From positions 12,886,001 through 12,950,000 of the forward strand of contig CM020507.1 in NCBI GenBank assembly GCA_009823395.1: a stretch of DNA of 64,000 nt, given 5' to 3'. Numbering within the stretch: the stretch's first letter is position 1; every line of letters begins with the position of its first letter. Shown one piece after another: positions 34,635 to 46,600 of this stretch. The stretch comes from Thamnaconus septentrionalis (Eukaryota; Chordata; Actinopteri; Tetraodontiformes; Monacanthidae). A program made the translations under genes and the position numbers. The notes under the pieces were generated by a model. The model worked only from the letters and a program-made list of their open reading frames with translations, made no database searches and was not told the origin of the DNA.

Positions 34635-36104
34635 CAGACTTCTGCTGACGTTCTCACTTTTGAATGAACTCCTGTGCTTGACAGTGTTGCAGCTTCTGGC
34701 CCCCTCTGATGTGAGTGCCTACACCCGCAATCATGTCTGCATGCATGCATGATAACGAGTATTAAAAAAAAAAAAATCCCTGACAGGCTGCCAGCAGTGG
34801 CAGTGCGGTAAGCGATGACTGCCAAGAGAAACCTAGAAGCGCCCTGATATCATTCATCTTTAACATGACACAGCATGGACGATCAGAGGGAGGGCAGGAG
34901 GTTGATATTCGCCTGATTTGACTGTGATTACTGGGCCGCGGTCCCTTAACACCACCAAATACACAAAAACGACCCTATTGTTGAATTACAGCGGCTGCAG
35001 TTGGCAGAGTAAGAGCGTTACAATGTAAAAAAAAAACTAATAATAAAGTGCATTCACTTTCGGATCTTGGAGGATAAAATTCCAATGTGGAACTTCCAAA
35101 CTATAAATGTGTATGTTTTCGAATTCTAGAATTAGAACAGACCTGATTATTGTAGAGTGAATGATGTCCACATCACGTCACCTCATCCTATCCATAACAT
35201 GGTGAGCATTAGTTACAAACCCATTATTCTCACCTGAGGACGAGAATCAGGATTTTTTTCCCATTCCCTTTTTTTCCCCTAGTGTGCCAAGTGTGTGCGC
35301 GCTGCCGAGTACGTGTCTGCCCGCGTGACCCGCAGGATTGCCCAGTGCTAATAGGTTTGCAGATGGAGGAGCTTTATTATGCTCTTTATGACTTTTTAAC
35401 AGACTTGCTGCTCGCTGCTGGTAATGAGAGAGCGAGAGCGTGCGTGAGAGAGAGTAATGAATACGAGTGAGGTGGATGCACAGAAGGTTTTCCATTTGGC
35501 AGTTTGGAAGTTGACCAGAGAGTGGGTGAGGATGGAAAGGTACTGAGGGCAGCAGAGTGAGATGGATGGATGAATGGATGGATGGATAGAGAAAGAGAGG
35601 AAGTGGTGCTGGTGAAAAAAAAAATCAGTGCAACAGAAGCAGTACTAACTCTGCTGTGCTGTGCGTGGGTGGACAGACTTATTATACAGAAAAATAAGAA
35701 TGGGGGCAATTAGTATGACGCTGATGGAAGAGATTTTTCCAATTTGCATTCTGGTGCAAAACCAATGATGAGTCGGTATTGCTTTATTGATCACAGGTCA
35801 TTATTTTTTTATTGCTACTTATCGCCATCATATCCCAGCCTGCTAGCAGGTTAGGGAGATTTATTTATTCAGGAAGTGAACCTCGTGGCCTCTTGTGTTG
35901 CTGCACTTCTCTTGCTTCTGTTACGTAGCAGAGCTATGTACAAATCGTTTCACTGACTAGATGTTGTTGGTGTGCGCTGCGCATGCCACCAGAACAAACC
36001 TGCTCCTGTGCTGTAGCTAGCGCCAAACCTGTCTGAGCTAGTGAGGATACAAGGTATCAAAAGTAGGTGCCAAAGTAGGTACATCTATACTGCTCGTGAG
36101 ACAT
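34635..36104 (+). other. Intron, no gene recognised
   Basis: Contains an A-run at 34764-34776, a GGAT-type tetranucleotide run at about 35561-35588 and GAGA-rich sequence near 35430. No exon is found. Confidence 0.5.
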
Positions 36105-36185
36105 AATAAAATAATAATAATAATGATAGATTTTATTTAGAACACACTTTACATCTGCGGTCAAATCTCAAAGTGCACAGGGACG
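36105..36185 (+). mobile_element. Possible non-LTR retroposon 3' tail
   Basis: (ATA)n is followed by GATAGATTTTATTTAGAACA, then CACTTTACAT and AATCTCAAAGTGCACAG. This resembles fish repeat text of the form (AAT)n-ATTTTATTTATAAAGCACTT ... CTCAAAGTGCTACA. Orientation is uncertain. Confidence 0.45.
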
Positions 36186-37435
36186 ACGTCCCTCTTCGAA
36201 TTTCTTTGTATGCTTTTGTTTTCCTTTCAATTGCAATTCAGTTGCGATGATGAAGGCCACATGCACAAGGGACAACACACTCAGAGGGTATGTGACGTCA
36301 CTTCCTGTAACAGTAGACGCCACAACGCTTATCTTTCTTTACAAAGAAGGCAAAATTGTTGGTGGTGGTGGCTTTTGTGAATGTTTCAATACATTTAGTT
36401 AAAAACAAAAACAAAAAACAACAACATATGTATATACAGATGGCGCTCTGTGGCCCAACAGCTGTTGGGGGTTTGCTATAGTTTAAGAGCTGTAGAAAGG
36501 GGAGACACGCATTGACCTGCTTCAGCATTGATGAACAGCAAAACCCTCCATAATATGTAATGGGTGTATAGGGCAAAGAGAGCACAAGAGGGAGCTCAGC
36601 CGAATAAAAAAGAGCCAGTGGGTACATGGGAATAGTAGATAAGATTAGATGAAGAGAGCAACAGAAGGGTTTCAGTGGCGGGAGGGCGAGGAGAGATGGA
36701 AAAATATATGGGATGGTAAGATAACAATGTTGGAGGATTGTGAGGCATGTGAGGCGAGAAAGTGTTGAGCGTGCGGTGGAGTCAGAGGACAGGTCTGTGA
36801 TGGGAGGATAAAGATGAGCAGGGGAGCGAGCCGCAGAGGCAGGCAGCCTGGGTGAGAGGAATTAGACCCAAGGGTTGAGTGAGAGCGGCGGTATTACGGA
36901 GGAGGAGGCTTGAAAAGGCAGACACGAAAAGGAGGAGAGTTCAGAAGTTTGGACTTTTCACGATGGGGAGCTGAAAAGAGAATCGGATTTGATAGCGCGC
37001 GGGCTTGGAGAGCAGCATGGAAGGAATGGGAAGGGTGGGGGAAACAAATGCTGAGGAAGTGGCAGTTTGCAGTGGGGGAGTAAAGGGCAGGGGGTGTGTG
37101 GGCGTTTTACCGAAATCCACGACGTAATAAGACATTGATGAGATGAATCTGAAGCCTCTTAGCGGCCCATGGTGCAAAATCCTTCCAAGTGTTCTAGTAG
37201 TTAAGCAGGAGAGTGACTCAGACTTGGGGTGCTGAAAAACACGGGATTCTTACTTTGAAAAAGAGTAGCAGAGCAGAGTTCAAATGCATTCACATTAAAA
37301 ACTACCTAAAACATAATAATTCAGTCTCATTATTTGAATAGTCTTGGTAGTAGGAGACCTGAGAAGAAATAACCTGGCAAAAACAATTTGCAACCAACTG
37401 GTACAGCTTCATCTGCAGTAACTTAGAAGGAAACT
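36186..37435 (+). other. Intron with long polypurine block
   Basis: From about 36620 to 37090 the + strand is strongly purine-rich (AGAGAGCAAC ... GGAGGAGGCTTGAAAAGG), the longest such island in the window. No gene. Confidence 0.55.
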
Positions 37436-40400
37436 GTGCAAGTCGGTCTGTACTTTGCTGATTTGGTCGTTGTTTTCGTCTGTCGACTCGAGAGTTTTGT
37501 GATGCATTTCCCCTGTTGTTCAGAAGCCCAACCCATTCCCTTTGTGCCTTCGCAGCATTGGCTGGTCCCAGCCTTTCGCTGCTGGGGGTGTGTTTCTCCT
37601 GAGCCAGATGTTGGCCAGGAGTTGGTATGAGGGGTCTGAAAAGAGCCTCATTCTCCCCATAACACATCATTTTGACCGTCACAACAGCTACGGAGCTGTA
37701 TTATTTTGGTGACAATGTAACATGGTTTCTCTTTACCTAGTGAACCGAAATTAAACACCGAAATTTGTGCCGATGCAGCTGGAAATGGGGATGGGACTGC
37801 TGCGGTAAAATCTGCTGTTCCCAGGCATTAGTCTGCGCCTGTCCTCCCACCCCTTGGGGTGTATTTCCTGACAGGATGTAGGGTAAGCGAGTCGCCCCGG
37901 GGTATCGAGTCCGTTTTTGTCATTGCCAGACAATGACAATGGAATCTAATGCAAAAGAAAACAAAGCTGGAGACGATTGTTTGAGCGGATTACGCGTCAT
38001 CGTAAGTTGATTTCCACGCTGCACAAAAAGCAGTACTTTGGGAAAATGGCTAATTTGATTTTAATGGCATCAAAATTCAAAAAGCCGTGCAGCTTTTTTT
38101 TTTTTAAATGGCCCTTAATGAAATCTGCCCCTGTCGCTCCCACTCCGACCCGCACATTTGTACACGCTGCAGCCTTCAAGATACCAGAGTCCCCCGCGGC
38201 CTTCCAAGACAGGCCAGGGGTTCTTAGATTAAATGTCAGGGGGGGCGTCAGCATGAACACAGGAGGGGGAGAGGGACTTTGGTTGCAGAGGATGAGGGCA
38301 GAGAGCAGGAACAACTAACGCTCGGGGAAAAAAATAAATAAATAAAAAAACCTCTGAAAATGCTGCACAAAAGGGTGACAGAGGAGGGTGGAGCAAACGG
38401 AGGATGAAACAAATTGAAGGAGGTGTGAAGAATTAAAAGGGCGAGTTTGAGATAAATGAGAAGAATTAATAGAAGCGCGGCCGGGCTCAAAGCACAAGAG
38501 CACAACGGGCGCGGATGAGGGAGGGGAGGGTCTCAGAATGGAATGAGTGGATAGACGGATAAAGAAAGGAATCAGTCAGGATGAAGGTCAGGAGTGGGAG
38601 TGGGGTCAACAGCAAGACGGATGAGAGTGAGGGAGCGTAGACGCTGACAAAGACAAAGGGGTTGTTTAATTACCGCAAAGGTAATTTTCTTTGATTTTGT
38701 TTCGTCCCACGTACACTGTACAAAGCTATCGGCCCCATAGATCAATCCCTCATTCCTTCACTCCGGATTAGATAAAATTGAAGGGCTGGCTGGCAGCCAC
38801 CAGTCCCACTGCTTTTTACGATCGTCGGTAGGCCCGGGAGGGGCGGCGCTGAGTCAGCTGTGGTCTGTAAACAGGCTGGAGTTGCCGCCAAAACTGGCCA
38901 AGAGGTGACACTCAGGAGCAGGAAGGAAAGAAAAAAAATGATGTCAGCTTTCTACCCTTGAAATTACTTTATGATATCTGTATGTGAACCATACACAATG
39001 AGAGGCGGAAATCCTCTTGTGCAGTATTTTGAAAACAGGACCCGTACACTATCACAATGCCGTGTGCGACGACCTTCATTGTTTGCCATTTCAAAGTCTT
39101 CGCCATCTTACGTTCAGGGTCAGACCCAAACTTGAACCATGCACCCGTGCCTTGAAACAAATCCCAGTCTGGTGTCAGGGGCAAATCTTTGCCGGTTTGC
39201 CGTGCATAATTGGAGTTGGTGCCAAAGGTTCTTGAATGAAAACACAAGCAAATCCTCCACCAGTCCAGGTGGATTTTTAATCTAAATTGGAGCCGGTGAA
39301 AGATTCAAAGGAAAAAGAATAAAATCCGACTCCTGACGCCAGGTTTGGAAGGGAGAAGATCATCACGTGGCAGCATGCCACCTTTGGAAGAGACCACTGA
39401 CCTTGGCACGGCGGTATGTGACCGTGTCAAAGGGCTGGAGGTGCTCCTGAGCTGCGGCTGCAGATCCCACTGGCTGCTCGCCTCCACGCAGACGCAGCAA
39501 ATTGATCCGTGCGTCTACGCGCGGTATAGCGGGAGGGATTTTTCATGCGCAAATCGGGTTATTTGGTTACCAGGGAGATTGAACCATTAATACACAGACG
39601 GATTAAACTGAAATCTCTGGCTTTTCCTCGTCACCGACACGGACACCTGCGCCAGGTGAGATATATGCGTAACCCTGCATCCCTTAACCACAGAGATCCA
39701 ATTTACAGATCTCTCATAGAGAGAAGCTGAACGGCACAACCCCGTTGTCAAGGTAGCAGTGCGGAAAACTGGGTCTCCATGGTTTGCCAATTAAAAGTGC
39801 CACGCATTCAAATGGATGCAAAGCGGCACCTGGAAAACAAAGCGACGCAAAGCAAGCCAAAGGTCATGCATTCCAATTTGGAGCCCACCAGTGAGCAGCG
39901 GATGTGGGCTTCCGAAGACATGGAGGCAGGGTCCGGCCTCAGGGAAATCCCTTAAAGACACAATATTGCCCTTGTCGACGTCGTGTTTGAGTTTTGCAGA
40001 CTGGGCTCAAGCTCACGTACCGTTATTTACTGCCCTTTATACACACTGGCCAAGCCGCATATGTGCGGGTCTTGCAAGAGACTGTAAAATATGGACTGGA
40101 GCTGCCTTCATCCCCTTCTCCCCTGTTCACCATTAATTCTTTGTCCACCTTCACCACACACACGCACACACGTGCGTGCACATGCTCATAATTCCACGCT
40201 CTCCTAAATGTCGGAGAACCCTCCCTTCCCGCTTCTCTCGTCGTCGCTGCAAACAACCCTCCGCCATGTGTTTTCAAACCGTGTGCGTGCTGGCAGCTAT
40301 CCAGCACCACAACGACCACAGCCTCCGCAGTTCGTCGCCGACGAGTATTTTTCTGACCGCGCGACGTATAAATGTAAGCGAGGCGTCGTCCACGTCGGTG

Positions 40401-41943
40401 TGTTTTGCGCCGATCATCTGATCAGCGTGTCTGGAATCCATGTTTAAAGCCACGGGGGCGGCATACAACAATGGAGAGCAGTGCAGCTGCTGAGTAAAAC
40501 TGCCAGGTGTGGAGCCGGCGTCAGATGGCGAGGCGCTGTTTGTATGCAGATGACCACTTCAGATATGTCCGACCATTAAATTCAACCAGCCGGAAAAAAA
40601 GGGAAAAACAAGAGAAAGCAGGTCAACATCTTGTGTGTTCCGACCTCCTCCGCACACGTTGCACTGCTCCAATAACACCTAATCATTCCCAGTATCAAAT
40701 CGTTCCATCACCCAGCTGAATGAGTATCTGGGAAGGCTGCTGGCTTATTAACGGGGTTGTTATACAGTGCGGCAGCAGCATAATAACCCTGGCTTCAGAT
40801 GATGTGCCACCCTAGATTTCTGTTTTAATTGAACAAGGAAATTGAGCTGTGTTTTCGCATGCTCAATATTGGGCCCTTTGTCTTCGTGAACGGCATTATC
40901 TGATTTTTAATAGTATTTGGACGGTTAGGCTGATTAAATTGAATTAAATTAAAACAACAGAAAAAAAAATCACAATGAAAAAAAAAAGAACTATGCTGTT
41001 ACATGCTGAGACATTTGGTTGGAAGCTGGCTGACCAAATAAATTCAGCTTATTGTTATTACCGGAACTAATTTATTTTTTGTTCGGAGCTAATTTCTCTT
41101 TATTAGTTACGCACCGTTAGGAAAAACATAGGACAGAAATGATTTCCAAAAGAATTACAAAAGCCGCATTGTAAAAAAAAAAGACCCAAAGTGTTTGGAG
41201 GTCCGTCCTATTCTGGGTTTAGATCAGGAGTGACAATGTTTTCAAAGACAACACATTTTGTAATGTAATATACAAAAGTTCTTGATTCGCAGAAGAGGAA
41301 GAAGTCATACTTGGCAACACAATGAAATACAGTTGCCAAGTTGTCACTTTGCTTCACAAACTGCTATCCACAAATAACAAATAAGATACAGAAAGGGTCG
41401 TTTAAAGTGGCATTCTGGGCAGCAGTCTCAGGAACCCAACGTTGTCCTCCTGTGTCATCTGCAGCTGATTGGAGCCCCATTCATAATTTATTTCTAATAG
41501 AATAGCTAATGAGTCCTTGTGTTTCACTCTTTATCGCTTTCTTCAGGCCTGTTTGTCCCAGCTCGTCTATACTGCATGATTTATAAAACCAACCAGGAAT
41601 CAATCACTAGGAGGGTATTTACTCTTGCAGAACTCCAGCAGGTCAAATTATTTGGGAGCATACTTGATGAAGACTTGTGTTGTCGCCAGCTGCCATCAAC
41701 CAGAACATAGGTTTTATGTTTATATCAACGGATCCTGTATGATAATTATTTTGTTTATTTGACGGGTACATTATTCAACATACATTCTATCCCATGAACA
41801 AAGATAGCCTGCCAAGTAAAGCAGTAGATTGTTGCTTTTATTAGAAATTAAATTACTTGGATGAAGCAACATACATAATGACTTTTTAATATCCCTTGAA
41901 ACATTTTTATTCATGTTTTACAATGATTTTCATGGCTTCTCAG

Positions 41944-41946
<3 letters not shown>
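37436..41946 (+). other. Intron, no gene recognised
   Basis: Noncoding. A 126-codon minus frame at 37302-37682 has no recognised domain. A second polypurine island lies at 38250-38640 with AAATAAATAAATA near 38331. Frames at 39816-40447 overlap in several frames and are chance. A-runs lie near 40963, 40980 and 41172. Confidence 0.5.

Positions 41947-41977
<31 letters not shown>
41947..41977 (+). repeat. (AC)n microsatellite
   Basis: About 15 AC units followed by ATCCATCATCATCATCACA. Confidence 0.95.
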
Positions 41978-41978
<1 letters not shown>

Positions 41979-42149
41979 CCATCATCATCATCACATGACG
42001 TCTAGCAGCTAATGACTACAAGCTTGTTGTCCTTCAGCCTCTCAACCTGATGCTAAATGACAAGGTGTTCCATGATGATCGATGACGACAATGGTAGCGA
42101 GCGGATTGTCCCAGTTCTTGAAATGTAACATGTGGTGCTGTATAACGTG

Positions 42150-42400
42150 TTGGCGATTCAGACAGTGCAAAGTCTTGATTACGTCTGTCAAACCGACCCA
42201 ACTGCTCCACCTGTGTCTGAGAGAGTTCTGATCTCTGCCAGAAGGTCACAGTATGTAGCAACAGTAGAACGGTTGGTCCTCAGGCCAAAGTGCGCTTCAT
42301 AAAATGGATTGTGACTGAGTTGGACTGGCAGTGAGCTGACCTGCAATCGCTTCGTCAATAAGTTTAGACAAGGTAGAAAGTGCAGTGATATGCCCCCTCC
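42150..42400 (-). pseudogene. LINE (non-LTR) reverse transcriptase remnant
   Basis: On the minus strand one frame reads ALSTLSKLIDEAIAGQL at about 42383-42333, and a second reads FGLRTNRSTVATYCDLLAEI from 42289. These correspond to the RT blocks PISLLSTLSKLxEKxIxxQL and FGFRxNHSTxxALxxL of non-LTR elements, with the usual spacing of about 14 residues. In a third frame, near 42191-42156, LTDVIKTLHCLN falls where the first catalytic block (FxDxxKAFDxxN) should be, about 33 residues on. Its Phe-Asp is replaced. Two frameshifts and a lost motif make it dead. The clade is not assignable. Upstream minus-strand sequence to 42542 may belong to it. Confidence 0.65.
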
Positions 42401-43435
42401 TAAAATAATGACTGATGCGAGCATTGCTCATATCATTAGAAAATAAGAACAAATCCCTGGTACAATAAATGTGTTTTTTTTCTTCAGAAGCAAATGGAAA
42501 ATATCCCATTTTCACAATTGTTGCCTGCATGAGTTGCCTCAAAGTCCCCCATTTTGTCGAGGCAACGCAGCACGACGTAAAGCAGTGTGATGCCTGTCGG
42601 GAGAGGAGTGGAGCGTTTGCTGTATTAGTGGCCGACTCATTGAACTATACCAGAGCAATTTACAGCAACAGTCTCGGCGTGGCACAAAACAGCCTTCAGC
42701 CAGTGTAGCCTGTCTGGTTATTAATGGAATCCACAACCTGTCTCACCCTCACACACACGGACTATTTTTCCTGGTCAGTGCAATGCAGTTAGCTGTGCTT
42801 CACTTCGCTAGTGAACACAATAGTCCTTATCGATTGAGGGAAGAAACAGGGTCGGGAGGAGAAACAGAAAGGGGCGGAGGACAGAAACTGATAACGACCC
42901 CACGGTTGTCTGTGTTTGAGCAACAGAGGCACCAGCACGAGCACCCAATTGACGCCACGCGTCACCACCGTCCGTTCGCCTCGGCGACGCTGCAAGCTGA
43001 CGTTTAGTTGCACGACAAATTCAGCCGGACTTTCGGGAATCTTAATTTGTCAGGTGGAGATCGAAAGCGACACTCAGCCCTGCTCATCCCTCCTCTTCCC
43101 CTTTGTGCAGCAACAACTTGGGCTCACTCGGCACGCTCTTGGGCCGTGTTTGACCTTAGACTGAACATTGTTGTCGACAACTTCCTGTACAGGAGCTGAA
43201 TTTATAGCACCAAACAAATGGACAAATAAGACCAAAGCCCAGAGGAACCCTGCAGTGCACATGTAAACGTACAGATCGGTCAGTTACAAAGAAGTATCAA
43301 TAATGTATCTTTTAATGCTGTGGTCCCACGTTAGCCAGGAAAATAATCTACTTTAGGTTACGTTTGATGAAGTTGAGCGTGAACTTTAAAAATACCAGCG
43401 TTATCTCTGTTCACTCCCAAAGAAAAGCACTCAAA
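42401..43435 (+). other. Intron 1, last kilobase before the exon
   Basis: No coding feature. Frames here are short and overlap on both strands. An AT-richer stretch at 43260-43400 precedes the acceptor. Confidence 0.5.
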
Positions 43436-43464
43436 GACCTTTCCCTCCTGTCTCTTGACACTAG
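43436..43464 (+). other. Splice acceptor of grid2 intron 1
   Basis: A pyrimidine-rich stretch (CCTTTCCCTCCTGTCTCTTG) is followed by ACACTAG, with the AG at 43463-43464. It sits exactly where the receptor homology begins, and using it gives a phase 1 junction. The branch point is not clear. Confidence 0.85.
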
Positions 43465-43620
43465 GCGCCATCTTCGATGAGTCGGCGCGGAAAGACGACG
43501 AGGTGTTCCGTCTGGCGGTGGCAGACCTCAACTTGAACAACGAGATCCTGGAGACGGAGAAGATCACCATCTCCGTCGAATTTGTTGACGGTAACAACCC
43601 CTTCCAGGCTGTCCAAGAAG
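43465..43620 (+). CDS. grid2: Exon 2 of glutamate receptor delta-2 (GluD2), partial gene
   Basis: This exon encodes 52 residues of the N-terminal (LIVBP-like) domain of a delta-type ionotropic glutamate receptor. GluD2 is a postsynaptic protein of cerebellar Purkinje cells. Its N-terminal domain binds cerebellin-1 bridged to presynaptic neurexin, and so organises parallel-fibre synapses. The translation begins [18 protein letters not shown] and ends [13 protein letters not shown]. From memory, mammalian GluD2 differs at about 8 positions and GluD1 at about 18 (GluD1 has [13 protein letters not shown]), so grid2 is the better call. The segment should be about residues 30-81 of the precursor, just after the signal peptide. 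The exon starts after CACTAG, completing a split Gly codon, and ends GAAG|GTAGGA, so it is phase 1 at both ends. There is no stop codon. An ATG at 43455 lies in the acceptor region and is not a start. Exons 1 and 3 are not visible. Confidence 0.95.
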
Positions 43621-43627
43621 GTAGGAC
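43618..43627 (+). other. Splice donor of grid2 intron 2
   Basis: The sequence AAG|GTAGGA gives a good donor at 43620/43621. Homology to the delta receptor stops at this point. Reading on into the intron gives unrelated residues and a stop at about 43683. Confidence 0.9.
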
Positions 43628-46600
43628 AACATATAACCATGCTTACATTTGCAGTGCAATGTGTTTTAGCTGTGCGCTAGTTTAGTTAGCTTTTAATTTC
43701 TTATCAGGACCATATGAGCTTTCTAAAGTCTTTGCAGCATCCAGAGTTGAGGGTACAAAATGTAGTAGTTAGCAATAAGGTGTAGCATCCACTTATCAAA
43801 AGAGGATTTATTTTTATGATATACAATACAATATTTATTTAATTGAAATCAGACCTTAGGGGTTGGATTTTCCTGAAGCAGGTTGCGGAGCACCACTATT
43901 ACGGCTGCTAAGAATGAACTTTCTGAACGTCCACTGCTGAAAGCTCAGATGCCACACATTTAAAGATCCACTGTTATACCAAAGGATAGTTGGAAGGAGA
44001 CATGAAACTAACAGCTGTAACCCACACAGCATCAAACAGTTGCCACAAAGTCAGCGCCTGCCTCTCATATTCCCAGGGTTTTCATGCATGACTTGCATGC
44101 ACTCCAAGTGAAACGCATCGCGCAGTCAGCTGGGGACGAGTACATTGTTATACTTTAATTCCTCTCCAGTCTGTTGGTGTTGACGCAGACAGCCGCCGCT
44201 TTTATGCAAATCTGGCGAGCAAAGATTTTGCTGTGCTACGTTGTTATTCACTTTGGCATGCAAATACTACATGCACTTATTTATACAGCGCAACTTCCAA
44301 CCCCCCACTTACGCAGATGTCAAACGTTCAAGTCTAGTCAAAGCTGATCTTGAATTCTTACATTATGACCTTACTGATCAATAAGATTTTATTTTCAAAC
44401 TCTATTGAGTACACTAAATATACATTTCTTTACAAATACAAAGTTTTTCTGATGCAACACGTTATCTCCAACTTTGTGATAAAACAATTAAAAACGATTA
44501 ATAAAGTTGAAACCGAGTCTGTTTTAAACTGTACGCTGATTAAATTTTACAGGATTTATGAAAAACATGCAAGTATCATTAACAGAGAAACGGGGACAGG
44601 TGTGTGGGTGGTGCACACGCACACACTCACACACACACAGATCATCATCATCGTACACAGAATACACTCTGACATTTAGAGAGAACCTCACAACCTGAGA
44701 GCTGCACAAATAGGCTGGGCGACATCAACAAGGTTCCAATTTACAAGTCTTTGAAGTCACTTTCCATAGAATCTAAAGGAAAACACTGCAGAAAAAAAAA
44801 CATTTTTTTCTGTATACTTCTCAAAATTAATACATATCTAATGGGAGCCCTGAGAAATATGTGCGTTCCATTTCAAACTCGATGTGAAATGTTGAGCTGG
44901 ACGAGTGTTTGCATCGCCTGTATGGTACGGTAAAAGAAAAACTGTACTTTCAACATTCAAGGGCCGGCAGCCCTGTTATTTATTCTCTTTAAACCTTGCA
45001 ATTATAAAAACTTGCAAGTCATATTACTTGCAGACCGGGGGTTTTCCCCATTTAAAGGCTTTTCTCGGCTGGTGTACATGCGGAGAATGAACTCGACACC
45101 ACCCACACGAACGTGAGCATTACATAACATGCCAGCAGCCTTTTAAACCGACTGGTGGGGGTGGTGGTTGGGGGGGGACGGGGGGTGAGAAGCGGAAAGC
45201 GCAGCTGCCCTTTGCCCACGTGCATTTTGTGTGAGTCTCTGGAACAGTCGTTGTTTTTGCAGTAAATAATACAACAGAGGGCAGAGTGTGACAGACGCAA
45301 CGCCTTGAATGGGAGCCATGCAGCAATATATCAACTATCTCGGATGCGTACACCTCCTTCCACATTAAATCTGTCAGATAAGAGGGGGAAAAAAAAAAAC
45401 CTTTTGCGGCACTCCACATATTTTGACGTGACTGGACTTGGATTAGTCTGAGGCAGCTTGAGCGCACCGTTTAACTTAAGCCCGCTCTCACGGCACACGT
45501 TTGCATTATTCATTGCAACGCGGCATCCTGTGTTGCAAAGCGGATAAAGGAGAATTGTGCCACAGTCAGATAAGCCGCACTGAATATCCCATTACGGTTA
45601 ATCAACGGGGCAAACTGTCAAAGGAGGCGCTATCACAACACCATCAGAGACACTTTTCGTCCTCGATTGTTGCATTCGGAACATTTCACGTGCCATTCTG
45701 GGCGACAGACAAGTTTGATCGACTTGCGGTTAATCCTTGGATTTAAACTCGCTGTGCTTGCCATCCGAAAAGACCAGGGCCTCTTATGTAGGAAGACTTG
45801 GGTGGATTTCATACTGAAACCTTGTTCAGCGTTCATGTCCAGAAAACTACGTTCATCCCCCCAAAAAATCAGGATGTTCAAAACCTTGCGAATTACCGTG
45901 TAACTGAGCACACGTGAGAGCGCCCGCCACTCCTGCCTTGGCGCACCTCCACGTGCGTATGCAGATCTATAGAAATGAGCTTTGCAGGTTGGAATTTTCT
46001 TTCATTTCGAAGAGAAACGTTACCAACTGTGAGCTAGAAACGCTTCTAAACAAAGTGGAAGCGCTGAAAAAAATCTGCTTTTTCGGCACCGCCTCTACGA
46101 GGTAAATGGTAAAAGAAAGACGAGTGTGTGGGAGAGTGAGTGTGAGGAGGTCAATGCCACAGGACCAGAGGCTTCAAAGGTTAGCCACGGTCACCTGATG
46201 GCGATTTAGCCTCTTAGAATCAACATTATGCGCAAAATGTATTTTTGCTGGTATGCAACATAAAGGGCAACAGTGCAGTGGGGAAAATCAAGTCACTTAA
46301 ACATTACCTGCGTCTATCATAGACCTTTGTAGGGCTGCTTAACACGCAAAGAACATGAGGCTAGTTGGAAGACCCTCAATCTGCAGGTTGACCTATAAAG
46401 GATGGCTCCTGCCTTATTTAAAACTGCAGGCACCTAAAGGCAGTGTTAAGACAGGAGGCACACGTGGCCAGTGCGCGTCAGTGGATTAATATCAGGACAA
46501 TTAATTCACTTTTTACTAACCAAGGGGCCAACCATCACGCACCAATGCCACCTTGCTTGTAGCTGGTTTCCCGCTATGGGTGAGTTGTGCGTCGAGCCAG

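Noticed and set aside
43455..43464. ATG at 43455 as a start for the receptor frame
   Set aside because: It lies in the splice acceptor region. The receptor's start and signal peptide belong to exon 1, and the split Gly codon fits splicing at 43465.
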